Part shown: one piece after another, positions 1-5,095 of the stretch
Layout of the letters: each line of letters opens with the position of its first letter
How positions within the stretch are numbered: position 1 is the stretch's first letter
From: Actinomycetes bacterium
Lineage (GTDB): Bacteria > Actinomycetota > Actinomycetes > Actinomycetales > Microbacteriaceae
Length of the DNA: 10,781 nucleotides
Direction: 5' to 3'
NCBI GenBank assembly: GCA_023451265.1
Contig: JAEYAG010000019.1
Location: 1 to 10,781 of the forward strand
Notes under the pieces: model-generated
The model's database searches: none
Told to the model about the DNA's origin: nothing
Seen by the model: only the letters and a program-made list of their open reading frames with translations
Made by a program: the position numbers and the translations under genes

Positions 1-924
1 GCCGTGCTCGACCGCTCATGGGAGGCCGACGCGGCACGGTTCGTCGACCGCCCGGGGGTCGCGCCGACGCTGCGCGCGCAGTGCGACGCCGTCGAGCTCG
101 CCGACCTGCTGCAGGGGACGGCGCCGGCGCAGGTGCCCGTCGCCGCATCGCGCACCCTGATCGACGAGTGGCCGAGCGACGACGGCACCGACCCGGCGTA
201 CCGGGTGCTGTGCGCCGGCTACGCGCTGGATCTGCTGGGCGCGCGCTTCACCCGGCTGCCCGCGCTCGATGAGGCGCCCGCTCTGCTCGCTCGTCTCGAG
301 GCGCTGCCGTGGCGGGCCGACGCCTGGCACGCGGGCCACTGGGTCGACTCCTTCGGCACCGCGCTGCTGTGGTCGCGCCAGGCCGGCGCGCCGGTCCCCG
401 CGGGGTATGCGGAGGCGCTGTTCGGCTGGCTCGTCACGCACGCCGATCCGGCGACGGGCGTGTGGGGATCGCCTGCGCCCGAGACGGGGATGCTGCTGCC
501 GGTGAACGGCTTCTACCGGGCATCCCGCGGCACGTTCGCACAGTTCGGCGTGCGGGTGAGCCATCCCGAACGCGTCATCGACACGGTGCTCGCACACGCC
601 ACCGACGAGCGCTTCTTCGCGTCGGAGCAGCTCAATGCCTGCAACGTGCTCGACGTGGCGCATCCGCTGTGGCTCACTCGGGCGACGGGACACCGCTCGG
701 CCGAGGTCTCCGCCGTCGCACGGACGCTCCTGCACGCCGCGCTCGAACGGTGGCAGGACGGCGCCGGCGTCGCATTCGGCCCGGGCGACGAGCCCGGACT
801 GCAGGGCACCGAGATGTGGCTCGCGATCACCTGGTATCTCGCCGACCTGCTCGGGCTCGCCGACGCGCTGGGCTACCGCCCGCGGGGCGTGCACCGTCCG
901 GAGCCCGCGGACACCCTGAGCTGA
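1..924 (+). CDS. Unrecognised Trp-rich helical protein, 3' part (5' end outside window)
   Basis: I do not recognise this family with confidence. The frame is open through base 1 (Ala, then a GTG at 4-6) and no ribosome binding site can be seen, so the true start is probably upstream; at least 307 codons are present, ending at TGA 922-924. The protein has no signal peptide or membrane segment in the visible part. It is rich in Trp and in helical Ala/Leu stretches interrupted by loops such as WHAGHWVDSFGTALLW, GVWGSP, VNGFYRASRGTFAQFG and NACNVLDVAHPLWLT, and ends GTEMWLAITWYLADLLGL...PRGVHRPEP. Repeated helix pairs with aromatic and Gly-rich loops suggest an alpha/alpha-toroid fold, as in six-hairpin glycosidases or terpene-cyclase-like proteins. 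That is inference from composition only. It converges on a sugar-dehydrogenase-like gene, which weakly favours a carbohydrate role. Codon use matches the neighbours. Confidence 0.75.
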   Translation, partial: AVLDRSWEADAARFVDRPGVAPTLRAQCDAVELADLLQGTAPAQVPVAASRTLIDEWPSDDGTDPAYRVLCAGYALDLLGARFTRLPALDEAPALLARLEALPWRADAWHAGHWVDSFGTALLWSRQAGAPVPAGYAEALFGWLVTHADPATGVWGSPAPETGMLLPVNGFYRASRGTFAQFGVRVSHPERVIDTVLAHATDERFFASEQLNACNVLDVAHPLWLTRATGHRSAEVSAVARTLLHAALERWQDGAGVAFGPGDEPGLQGTEMWLAITWYLADLLGLADALGYRPRGVHRPEPADTLS

Positions 925-938
925 CGCTGCACGGTCAG
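921..938. terminator. Short stem-loop spanning two convergent stop codons (possible terminator)
   Basis: CTGAC (921-925) and GTCAG (934-938) can form a five-base-pair stem around an eight-base loop. The stem contains the stop codons of both convergent genes. There is no T-tract on either side, so intrinsic termination is doubtful; the structure may be only a weak bidirectional end signal or chance. Confidence 0.2.
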
Positions 939-1915
939 AGCACGGACCGCCACTCGGCGAGCAGGCGCGCCGTCGCGAGGGTCTCCCGCCAGGGCATCTC
1001 CGGCGCCTCGGTGCGGCCCTCGCGCAGTGCCGCGATCGTGGCATCCGCTTCGGCGGCCATGGGGCTGACCGTGCCCGTCGCAATCTCCTCGCGCGTGCCG
1101 TCTTCGCGATGCAGCACGGCGGTCGCCGTCGACTCGACGCGGCTGCCCCACACGTTCGGGATCTCGAGCTCCCCGCGCGTGCCACGGATCGTCGCGGCAC
1201 GGGGCAGAGTGCGGGTGATCGACGTGGAGACGCGGGCGCGGATGCCGCCGAGGTCGAGCACCGCGCTGACGTCCTCGTCGACCCCGGTCGTGCCGATGAC
1301 CCCGTCGGCGGACACGACCGCCGGCGCATCGAGGCGGCCCGCCCACGCGGCGACGCCGACGGCGAGCGACACCGGATAGCAGCCCGCGTCGAGCAGAGCG
1401 CCACCGGCCAGTGCCGGATCGAACAGGCGCCGGATGCCACGGTCCGCGGCGAATCCGATGGCCGTCTCGACCTCGGTGATCTCGCCGAGGGCGCCGCTGC
1501 TGACGAGTTCGCGCACCCGGTCGGGGAACGGGCCGAACCGGTACTTGAAGGCCTCGACGAGCGGCAGCCCGGCCGCGTCCGCGGCGGCGAGGATCTCCTC
1601 AGTCTCGGCGACGGAGATCCCCAGCGGCTTCTCGCACAGCACGGCCTTGCCCGCCGCGAACGCGGCGAGAGCGAGCTCGCGGTGCGAGGTGTGCACCGTG
1701 CCGATGTAGACGGCGTCGACGTCGTCACGGCCGAGGATCTCCTCGTACGTGCCGGCGACCGCGCCGCCGAACTCGTCGGCGAACGCCCGCGCCCGCGCGG
1801 CATCCCGCGCCCCCACGGCGTGGAGTGCGCCGAGCCGGGCGTGCGGCAGCGCGCGGAGGAAGTCGCCGCTGATCCCGCCCGCCCCGAGAACCGCCCATCG
1901 CGCCGTGTCGCTCAT
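935..1915 (-). CDS. Gfo/Idh/MocA-family NAD(P)-dependent oxidoreductase
   Basis: This 326-residue protein has the usual family length and two-domain layout. The N-terminal Rossmann fold carries the glycine-rich dinucleotide motif GAGGISGDF (residues 11-19). The strand end with the hallmark EKPLG (95-99) contributes the catalytic-site Lys. EAFKYR (121-126) and GGALLDAGCYPV (171-182) belong to the C-terminal alpha/beta domain and are typical of the branch containing dihydrodiol dehydrogenases, NADP-dependent D-xylose 1-dehydrogenases and 1,5-anhydrofructose reductases. The likely reaction is reversible oxidation of a sugar, polyol or diol hydroxyl in the cytoplasm; the exact substrate cannot be read from the sequence. 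The ATG at 1913-1915 is chosen because the Rossmann strand begins seven residues later. The gene stands apart from the sulfur cluster upstream on the same strand (271 bases) and converges on the gene at 1-924. Confidence 0.93.
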   Translation of the reverse strand: MSDTARWAVLGAGGISGDFLRALPHARLGALHAVGARDAARARAFADEFGGAVAGTYEEILGRDDVDAVYIGTVHTSHRELALAAFAAGKAVLCEKPLGISVAETEEILAAADAAGLPLVEAFKYRFGPFPDRVRELVSSGALGEITEVETAIGFAADRGIRRLFDPALAGGALLDAGCYPVSLAVGVAAWAGRLDAPAVVSADGVIGTTGVDEDVSAVLDLGGIRARVSTSITRTLPRAATIRGTRGELEIPNVWGSRVESTATAVLHREDGTREEIATGTVSPMAAEADATIAALREGRTEAPEMPWRETLATARLLAEWRSVL

Positions 1916-1921
1916 GCCCTC

Positions 1922-1927
1922 ACGCTA
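1922..1927 (-). promoter_or_regulatory. Possible -10 element for a leaderless start of the Gfo/Idh gene
   Basis: On the minus strand TAGCGT fits the actinobacterial TAnnnT -10 pattern, and exactly six bases (GAGGGC) separate it from the ATG of the oxidoreductase. That would place transcription start on the A of the start codon. No good -35 hexamer lies 16-18 bases upstream. GAGGG just before the ATG could instead be a close-spaced ribosome binding site, so this is a weak call. Confidence 0.3.
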
Positions 1928-1955
1928 TCGGGTGGGTGCGTGTGCGGCGCGCCCG

Positions 1956-2057
1956 CCGGTCATAACTCAGTCTGCGCGAGTGACGGATGGCGCCGCCCAC
2001 CCGGAATCACGCTGTCCGACGAAGCCCGACCCACGGCGGAGACTGAGTTACGCCCGG
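1956..2057. repeat. Intergenic inverted-repeat element (REP/MITE-like)
   Basis: Two 23-base arms, 1956-1978 and 2035-2057, are inverted copies matching at 19 of 23 positions, with an uninterrupted 11-base core TAACTCAGTCT (1963-1973) and its complement AGACTGAGTTA (2040-2050). They enclose 56 bases. The core is noticeably more AT-rich than its surroundings. The element lies between the transsulfuration operon and the oxidoreductase gene, both on the minus strand. Its size and symmetry suit a REP/BIME or MITE-like dispersed repeat, a long-stem transcript end, or a regulator site. No flanking target duplication was identified. Confidence 0.6.
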
Positions 2058-2068
2058 TGCGGTCGGCC

Positions 2069-2195
2069 GCTCAGGCGCCGGCCGCTCAGGAACCGGGCCG
2101 TCCAGACGGGCCGTTCAGGCGGGCAGCTCAGGCGGCCGGCGCTCGGGCGGCGGCCGCTCAGGCGCGGCCGCTCCTGCGCCCGCAGCTCAGGCGGC
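2069..2195. repeat. Degenerate 15-bp tandem repeat array after the cystathionine gamma-synthase/lyase gene
   Basis: Copies of GCTCAGG, or one- to two-base variants of it, start at 2069, 2084, 2113, 2126, 2141, 2156, 2170 and 2185, with a degenerate copy near 2100. Spacing is 13-15 bases, most often 15, and the intervening bases are mostly GGCC/GCGG. The last copy contains the TGA stop (2187-2189) of the upstream gene. Read on in that gene's frame, the array would encode a Pro/Arg/Glu-rich tail with PERPP-like five-residue units ending at another TGA (2115-2117), but the normal stop precedes it. The GGCC-rich units can also form overlapping hairpins, so the array may serve as the transcript end. 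Confidence 0.6.
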
Positions 2196-3353
2196 GAGGG
2201 CCTGCGCGAGGTCGTCCAGCAGGTCGGCGATGTCCTCGATGCCGACCGACAGGCGCACGACCTCGACCGGGACGGCGGCGTCGGTGCCGCGCACCGAGGC
2301 GTGGGTCATGGCGTCGGGGTAGTTGACGAGCGACTCCACCCCGCCGAGCGACTCCGCAAGCTGGAACAGCCGGGTCGACTCCGCGAACCGGCGCGCGGCC
2401 TCCTGGGACTCCAGCGCGACCGACACGATCCCGCCGGACCCCGACATCTGCCGGGCGGCGAGATCGTGCCCGGGGTGCTCCGCCAGACCGGGGTAGTACA
2501 CCCGCGCGACGCGCTCATGCCCCTGCAGGAATGCGGCGACGGAAGCCGCGTTCTCGCTGTGCCGCTGCATGCGCACCGCCAGCGTCTTGATCCCGCGGGT
2601 CGTGAGCCACGCGTCGAGCGGACCCGACACCGCGCCCACCGCGTACTGCAGGAAGCCGATCTCCTCGGCGAGCGGACCGCCGCGGTGCGCGTCGGAGAGG
2701 ACGAGCGCCCCGCCGACGACATCGGAATGGCCGCCGAGGTATTTCGTCGTGGAGTGCACGACGACGTCGGCGCCGAGGGCGAGCGGCTGCTGCAGGGCAG
2801 GCGTGGCGAAGGTGTTGTCGACGACGACGAGCGCGCCCGCCTCGCGGCCGAGGGCGGCAAGACCGGCGATGTCGGTGACGCGCAGCAGCGGGTTCGACGG
2901 GGTCTCCACCCACAGCAGTCGCGGCGCGCGTTCCGAGACGGCGGCGCGGACGGCATCCGCATCGCTCATGTCGACCGTGCGCAGGCGCACGCCCCACGGT
3001 CCGAGCACGCGCGAGAGCAGCCGGTAGGTGCCCCCGTAGACGTCGTTGCCGAGCAGCACCTCGTCGCCGGGCGACAGCGCCGCACGCAGCAGCGTGTCTT
3101 CGGCGGCGAGTCCCGACGCGAACGAGAAGGCGTGCGATCCGCCCTCGATCGCGGCGAGCTGTGCCTGCAGGGCGGTGCGCGTCGGGTTGCCGCTGCGTCC
3201 GTACTCGTATCCCTGCCGCAGGCCGCCGATGCCGTCCTGGGCATATGTCGTGGAGAAGTGGACGGGCGGGATGACCGCCCCGGTCGCGGCGTCGGCCTCC
3301 TGGCCGGCGTGGACGGCGAGGCTCGCGAACCCGCGGGCGGCGTCGGTGGTCAT
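2187..3353 (-). CDS. metB: Cystathionine gamma-synthase/gamma-lyase (Cys/Met metabolism PLP enzyme)
   Basis: A 388-residue fold-type I PLP enzyme of the Cys/Met metabolism family, at full family length. Visible hallmarks are YGRSGNPT (51-58), the PLP phosphate-binding region FASGLAAED (78-86), the cofactor-ring Asp in VVDNTFATP (177-185), the Schiff-base Lys204 in STTKYLGGHSD, and the C-terminal SLGGVESL...MTHAS and LSVGIED blocks. It either joins cysteine to an activated homoserine (synthase) or splits cystathionine to cysteine, 2-oxobutyrate and ammonia (lyase). Its position directly after cystathionine beta-synthase favours the lyase direction, hence reverse transsulfuration. Residue 344 is Asn where lyases usually have Glu, leaving specificity open. 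The ATG at 3351-3353 has AGGAG (3361-3365) seven bases upstream and overlaps the preceding stop as ATGA; a longer frame back to 3419 adds an unconserved stretch inside the previous gene and was rejected. Confidence 0.93.
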   Translation of the reverse strand: MTTDAARGFASLAVHAGQEADAATGAVIPPVHFSTTYAQDGIGGLRQGYEYGRSGNPTRTALQAQLAAIEGGSHAFSFASGLAAEDTLLRAALSPGDEVLLGNDVYGGTYRLLSRVLGPWGVRLRTVDMSDADAVRAAVSERAPRLLWVETPSNPLLRVTDIAGLAALGREAGALVVVDNTFATPALQQPLALGADVVVHSTTKYLGGHSDVVGGALVLSDAHRGGPLAEEIGFLQYAVGAVSGPLDAWLTTRGIKTLAVRMQRHSENAASVAAFLQGHERVARVYYPGLAEHPGHDLAARQMSGSGGIVSVALESQEAARRFAESTRLFQLAESLGGVESLVNYPDAMTHASVRGTDAAVPVEVVRLSVGIEDIADLLDDLAQALAA

Positions 3354-4354
3354 CGGTGTGCTCCTGTCGTGGGGATCTCGGTGTCGGTGCGCGTCGTGAA
3401 GCCGCGGGCCTCCAGCCACGCGTCGTCGTACAGCTTGCTGAGGTAGCCGCGGCCGTGGTCGGGCAGCACCACGACGACGACGGCGTCTTCGGGCAGCCCC
3501 CGCGCGGTGCGGAGGGCAGCGACGACCGCCATGCCGGAGGAGCCGCCGACGAGGAGCCCCTCCTCACGGGCGAGCCGGCGCGTCATGGCGAAGCTCTCGG
3601 CGTCCGACACCCGCTCGTAGCGGTCGACGACGCCCGGATCGAAGGTCGCCGGATAGAAGTCCTCGCCGACGCCCTCGACGGCATAGCCGTGGATGGGACC
3701 GCCGGAGTAGATCGAGCCCTCCGGGTCGGCCCCGACGACGACGATCTCGCCCGCCGTCGCCTCTTTGAGGAAGCGGCCGGTGCCGCTGATCGTGCCGCCG
3801 GTGCCGATGCCGGCGACGACGTGCGTCACCCTCCCGTCGGTGTCGCGCCAGATCTCCGGCCCCGTCGTCTCGTAGTGGGCGCGGGGGCCGTTGAGGTTGG
3901 CGAACTGATTCGGCTTGAACGCCCCGGGGATCTCGCGCGCGAGCCGGTCGGACACGCTGTAGTACGAGTCCGGATGCTCCGGCGGGACGTTCGTCGGCGT
4001 CATGACGACCTCGGCGCCGTAGGCCTGCAGCACGGCGACCTTCTCGCCGGCGAATTTGTCGGGCACGACGAACACCATGCGGTAGCCGCGCTGCAGCGCG
4101 ACGAGCGCGAGCCCGACGCCGGTGTTCCCGCTCGTCGGCTCGACGATGGTGCCGCCGGGGCGGAGTTCGCCCGACGCCTCGGCGGCGTCGATGATCCGCG
4201 AGGCGATGCGGTCCTTCGCGGAGCCGCCGGGGTTGAGGTACTCGATCTTGGCGAGCACGGTGGCGCGGATGCCGGGGTCTCCCGCCGTCACGGCGTTCAG
4301 GCGGACGAGGGGCGTGTTGCCGGCGAGGTCGGCGATGTGCGATGCGTAGCGCAT
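3350..4354 (-). CDS. cbs: Cystathionine beta-synthase / cysteine synthase-family PLP enzyme, short form
   Basis: This 334-residue fold-type II PLP enzyme starts with the typical LAGNTPLVRLN. PLP Lys47 lies in NPGGSAKDR, followed by TSGNTG (74-79), the phosphate-binding GTGGTISGTG (184-193), EGVGEDFYP (227-235), GGSSG (270-274) and LPDHGRGYLSKLYDDAW (297-313). These match actinobacterial cystathionine beta-synthases more closely than plain CysK enzymes, especially the EGVGEDFYP and YLSKLYDDAW blocks. It should condense homocysteine with serine or O-acetylserine to cystathionine. The protein stops soon after the catalytic core; the C-terminal pair of CBS domains found in many relatives of about 460 residues is absent, with no sign of a frameshift (the next gene overlaps by ATGA). 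The ATG at 4352-4354 has AGGA about seven bases upstream. It is the first gene after the proposed polycysteine leader. Confidence 0.92.
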   Translation of the reverse strand: MRYASHIADLAGNTPLVRLNAVTAGDPGIRATVLAKIEYLNPGGSAKDRIASRIIDAAEASGELRPGGTIVEPTSGNTGVGLALVALQRGYRMVFVVPDKFAGEKVAVLQAYGAEVVMTPTNVPPEHPDSYYSVSDRLAREIPGAFKPNQFANLNGPRAHYETTGPEIWRDTDGRVTHVVAGIGTGGTISGTGRFLKEATAGEIVVVGADPEGSIYSGGPIHGYAVEGVGEDFYPATFDPGVVDRYERVSDAESFAMTRRLAREEGLLVGGSSGMAVVAALRTARGLPEDAVVVVVLPDHGRGYLSKLYDDAWLEARGFTTRTDTEIPTTGAHR

Positions 4355-4406
4355 GGAGGGTCCTGGGGTGTGGCCGCGGGCGCAGAGCGCGCAGACGTGC
4401 GGCGGG

Positions 4407-4457
4407 CTGTCGGGGTCGTCGAGGAGAGCCGGGAAGGCTCAGCGACAACAGCGACAG
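4407..4457 (-). promoter_or_regulatory. Leader RNA stem-loop covering the Cys codons (putative attenuator)
   Basis: In the transcript, CUGUCGCUGUUGUCG (complement of 4443-4457, spanning most of the Cys codons) can pair with CGACGACCCCGACAG (complement of 4407-4421). Thirteen of fifteen positions pair if one G-U is allowed. Nested within the loop is a second hairpin, GAGCC-UUCCC-GGCUC (4426-4440), which includes the leader's stop codon. A ribosome on the Cys codons would block the long stem. No U-tract follows and I found no clear pairing that hides the AGGA ribosome binding site of the next gene, so the way this would switch expression (Rho access, coupling or an alternative fold in 4355-4406) is undetermined. 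The remaining bases 4355-4406 hold no gene. Confidence 0.5.
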
Positions 4458-4468
4458 GTCAGGGACAC
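4439..4468 (-). CDS. Polycysteine leader peptide (M)SLTCRCCR, probably leaderless
   Basis: A ten-codon ORF starts with GTG (4466-4468) and ends at TGA (4439-4441), encoding (M)SLTCRCCR. Three of its eight residues after the start are cysteine, all TGT, in the pattern C-R-C-C-R immediately before the stop. The GTG begins exactly six bases after a TAGGGT -10 hexamer, so the mRNA would start on the start codon with no 5' leader. Leaderless polycysteine small ORFs are known in mycobacteria as cysteine-responsive attenuators of sulfur genes: scarce Cys-tRNA stalls the ribosome and changes expression downstream. Here the ORF lies 84 bases before cystathionine beta-synthase, whose pathway supplies cysteine. 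It is too short for statistical gene calling; the case rests on the Cys density, the promoter geometry and the downstream gene function together. Confidence 0.72.
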   Translation of the reverse strand: MSLTCRCCR

Positions 4469-4474
4469 ATCATC

Positions 4475-4503
4475 ACCCTAGGCGAGGCGCGCGCGGTTGT
4501 CGA
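4475..4503 (-). promoter_or_regulatory. Promoter of the polycysteine leader and cbs-metB operon
   Basis: On the minus strand the -35 hexamer TCGACA (4498-4503) differs from the consensus TTGACA at one position. It is separated by exactly 17 bases (4481-4497) from TAGGGT (4475-4480), which fits the actinobacterial TAnnnT -10 element. Six bases later comes the GTG of the Cys-rich leader ORF, the predicted transcription start. The promoter lies just after the FMN reductase stop codon at 4532, so cbs and metB can be transcribed separately from the upstream metY cluster. Confidence 0.7.
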
Positions 4504-4531
4504 GCGCGAGTCGCCTCCGGCCGATGCACGC

Positions 4532-5095
4532 CTACAGAGATGCCACGGCTCGCGCGATCGCGCCCGGCAGGGCTCCCGCAGGGTCCACGCGCGCTCCGGA
4601 AGACTCGCGCAGGTAGTCGCCGGGGCGGGCGTACACGCCGACGGGCGCGGTGCGCGCGCCGAAGAACGCGAAGAGGGGCCGCAGCTCGTGGTCGATCGCG
4701 AGCGCATGCTGATCGCTCCCGCCTCCAGCGGCGAGCAGCACGGGCGTGCCGACCAAGGCATCCTGGTGCACCAGATCGAAGAACAGCTTGAACAGCCCGG
4801 TGTAGGAGCCCCGGTAGATCGGCGTCGCGACGATGAGGAGGTCGGCGCTCCCGACCGCCGCGAGCGCAGCCTCCACCGCCGCGGACGCCCCACCACCGGT
4901 CAGTGCGACGGCCAGGTCGGATGCCAGGGGCGCCAGCTCGACGGTCTCGACCTGCGCACCGGCGTCCTCACCGTCGCGCTGCGCCGCTTCGGCCGCGATC
5001 GCCGCGAGGAGGACGGACGTGGTCGAGGGGTCGCGGAGGCTGCCGGAGACGGTGACGATTCTGCGCGGTCGCTGAGCCTGCCGGGGGGCGCTCAT
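4532..5095 (-). CDS. NAD(P)H-dependent FMN reductase (flavodoxin-like, SsuE/MsuE type)
   Basis: This 187-residue protein has the flavodoxin-like FMN reductase fold. SGSLRDPSTT (17-26) is the N-terminal FMN phosphate loop, ATPIYRGSYTGLFKLFFD (90-107) is the second flavin-contact loop and following helix, and GGGSDQHAL (124-132) is the third loop. It resembles SsuE/MsuE and the reductases paired with LLM-class monooxygenases in corynebacteria. It should reduce FMN with NAD(P)H and hand the free reduced flavin to a monooxygenase. The obvious partner is the LLM monooxygenase at the head of the same gene cluster (9976 onward). The ATG at 5093-5095 overlaps the metY stop as ATGA and is preceded by GGAGG (5103-5107) at seven bases, so it is translationally coupled and well expressed with metY. 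Confidence 0.9.
   Translation of the reverse strand: MSAPRQAQRPRRIVTVSGSLRDPSTTSVLLAAIAAEAAQRDGEDAGAQVETVELAPLASDLAVALTGGGASAAVEAALAAVGSADLLIVATPIYRGSYTGLFKLFFDLVHQDALVGTPVLLAAGGGSDQHALAIDHELRPLFAFFGARTAPVGVYARPGDYLRESSGARVDPAGALPGAIARAVASL

Noticed and set aside
16..1803. 595-codon minus-strand open frame
   Set aside because: It overlaps the Gfo/Idh gene in another frame and the plus-strand gene at 1-924; its Arg/Ser/Pro-rich product has no family features.
2069..2195. CRISPR-like array
   Set aside because: The units are about 15 bases, degenerate and without distinct spacers, and no cas gene is present.
4457..4474. Alternative short ORF ATG-ATG-TGT-CCC-TGA with one Cys
   Set aside because: Its ATGs (4469-4474) fall between the -10 hexamer and the predicted transcription start, so they would not be in the transcript; it has only one Cys codon.
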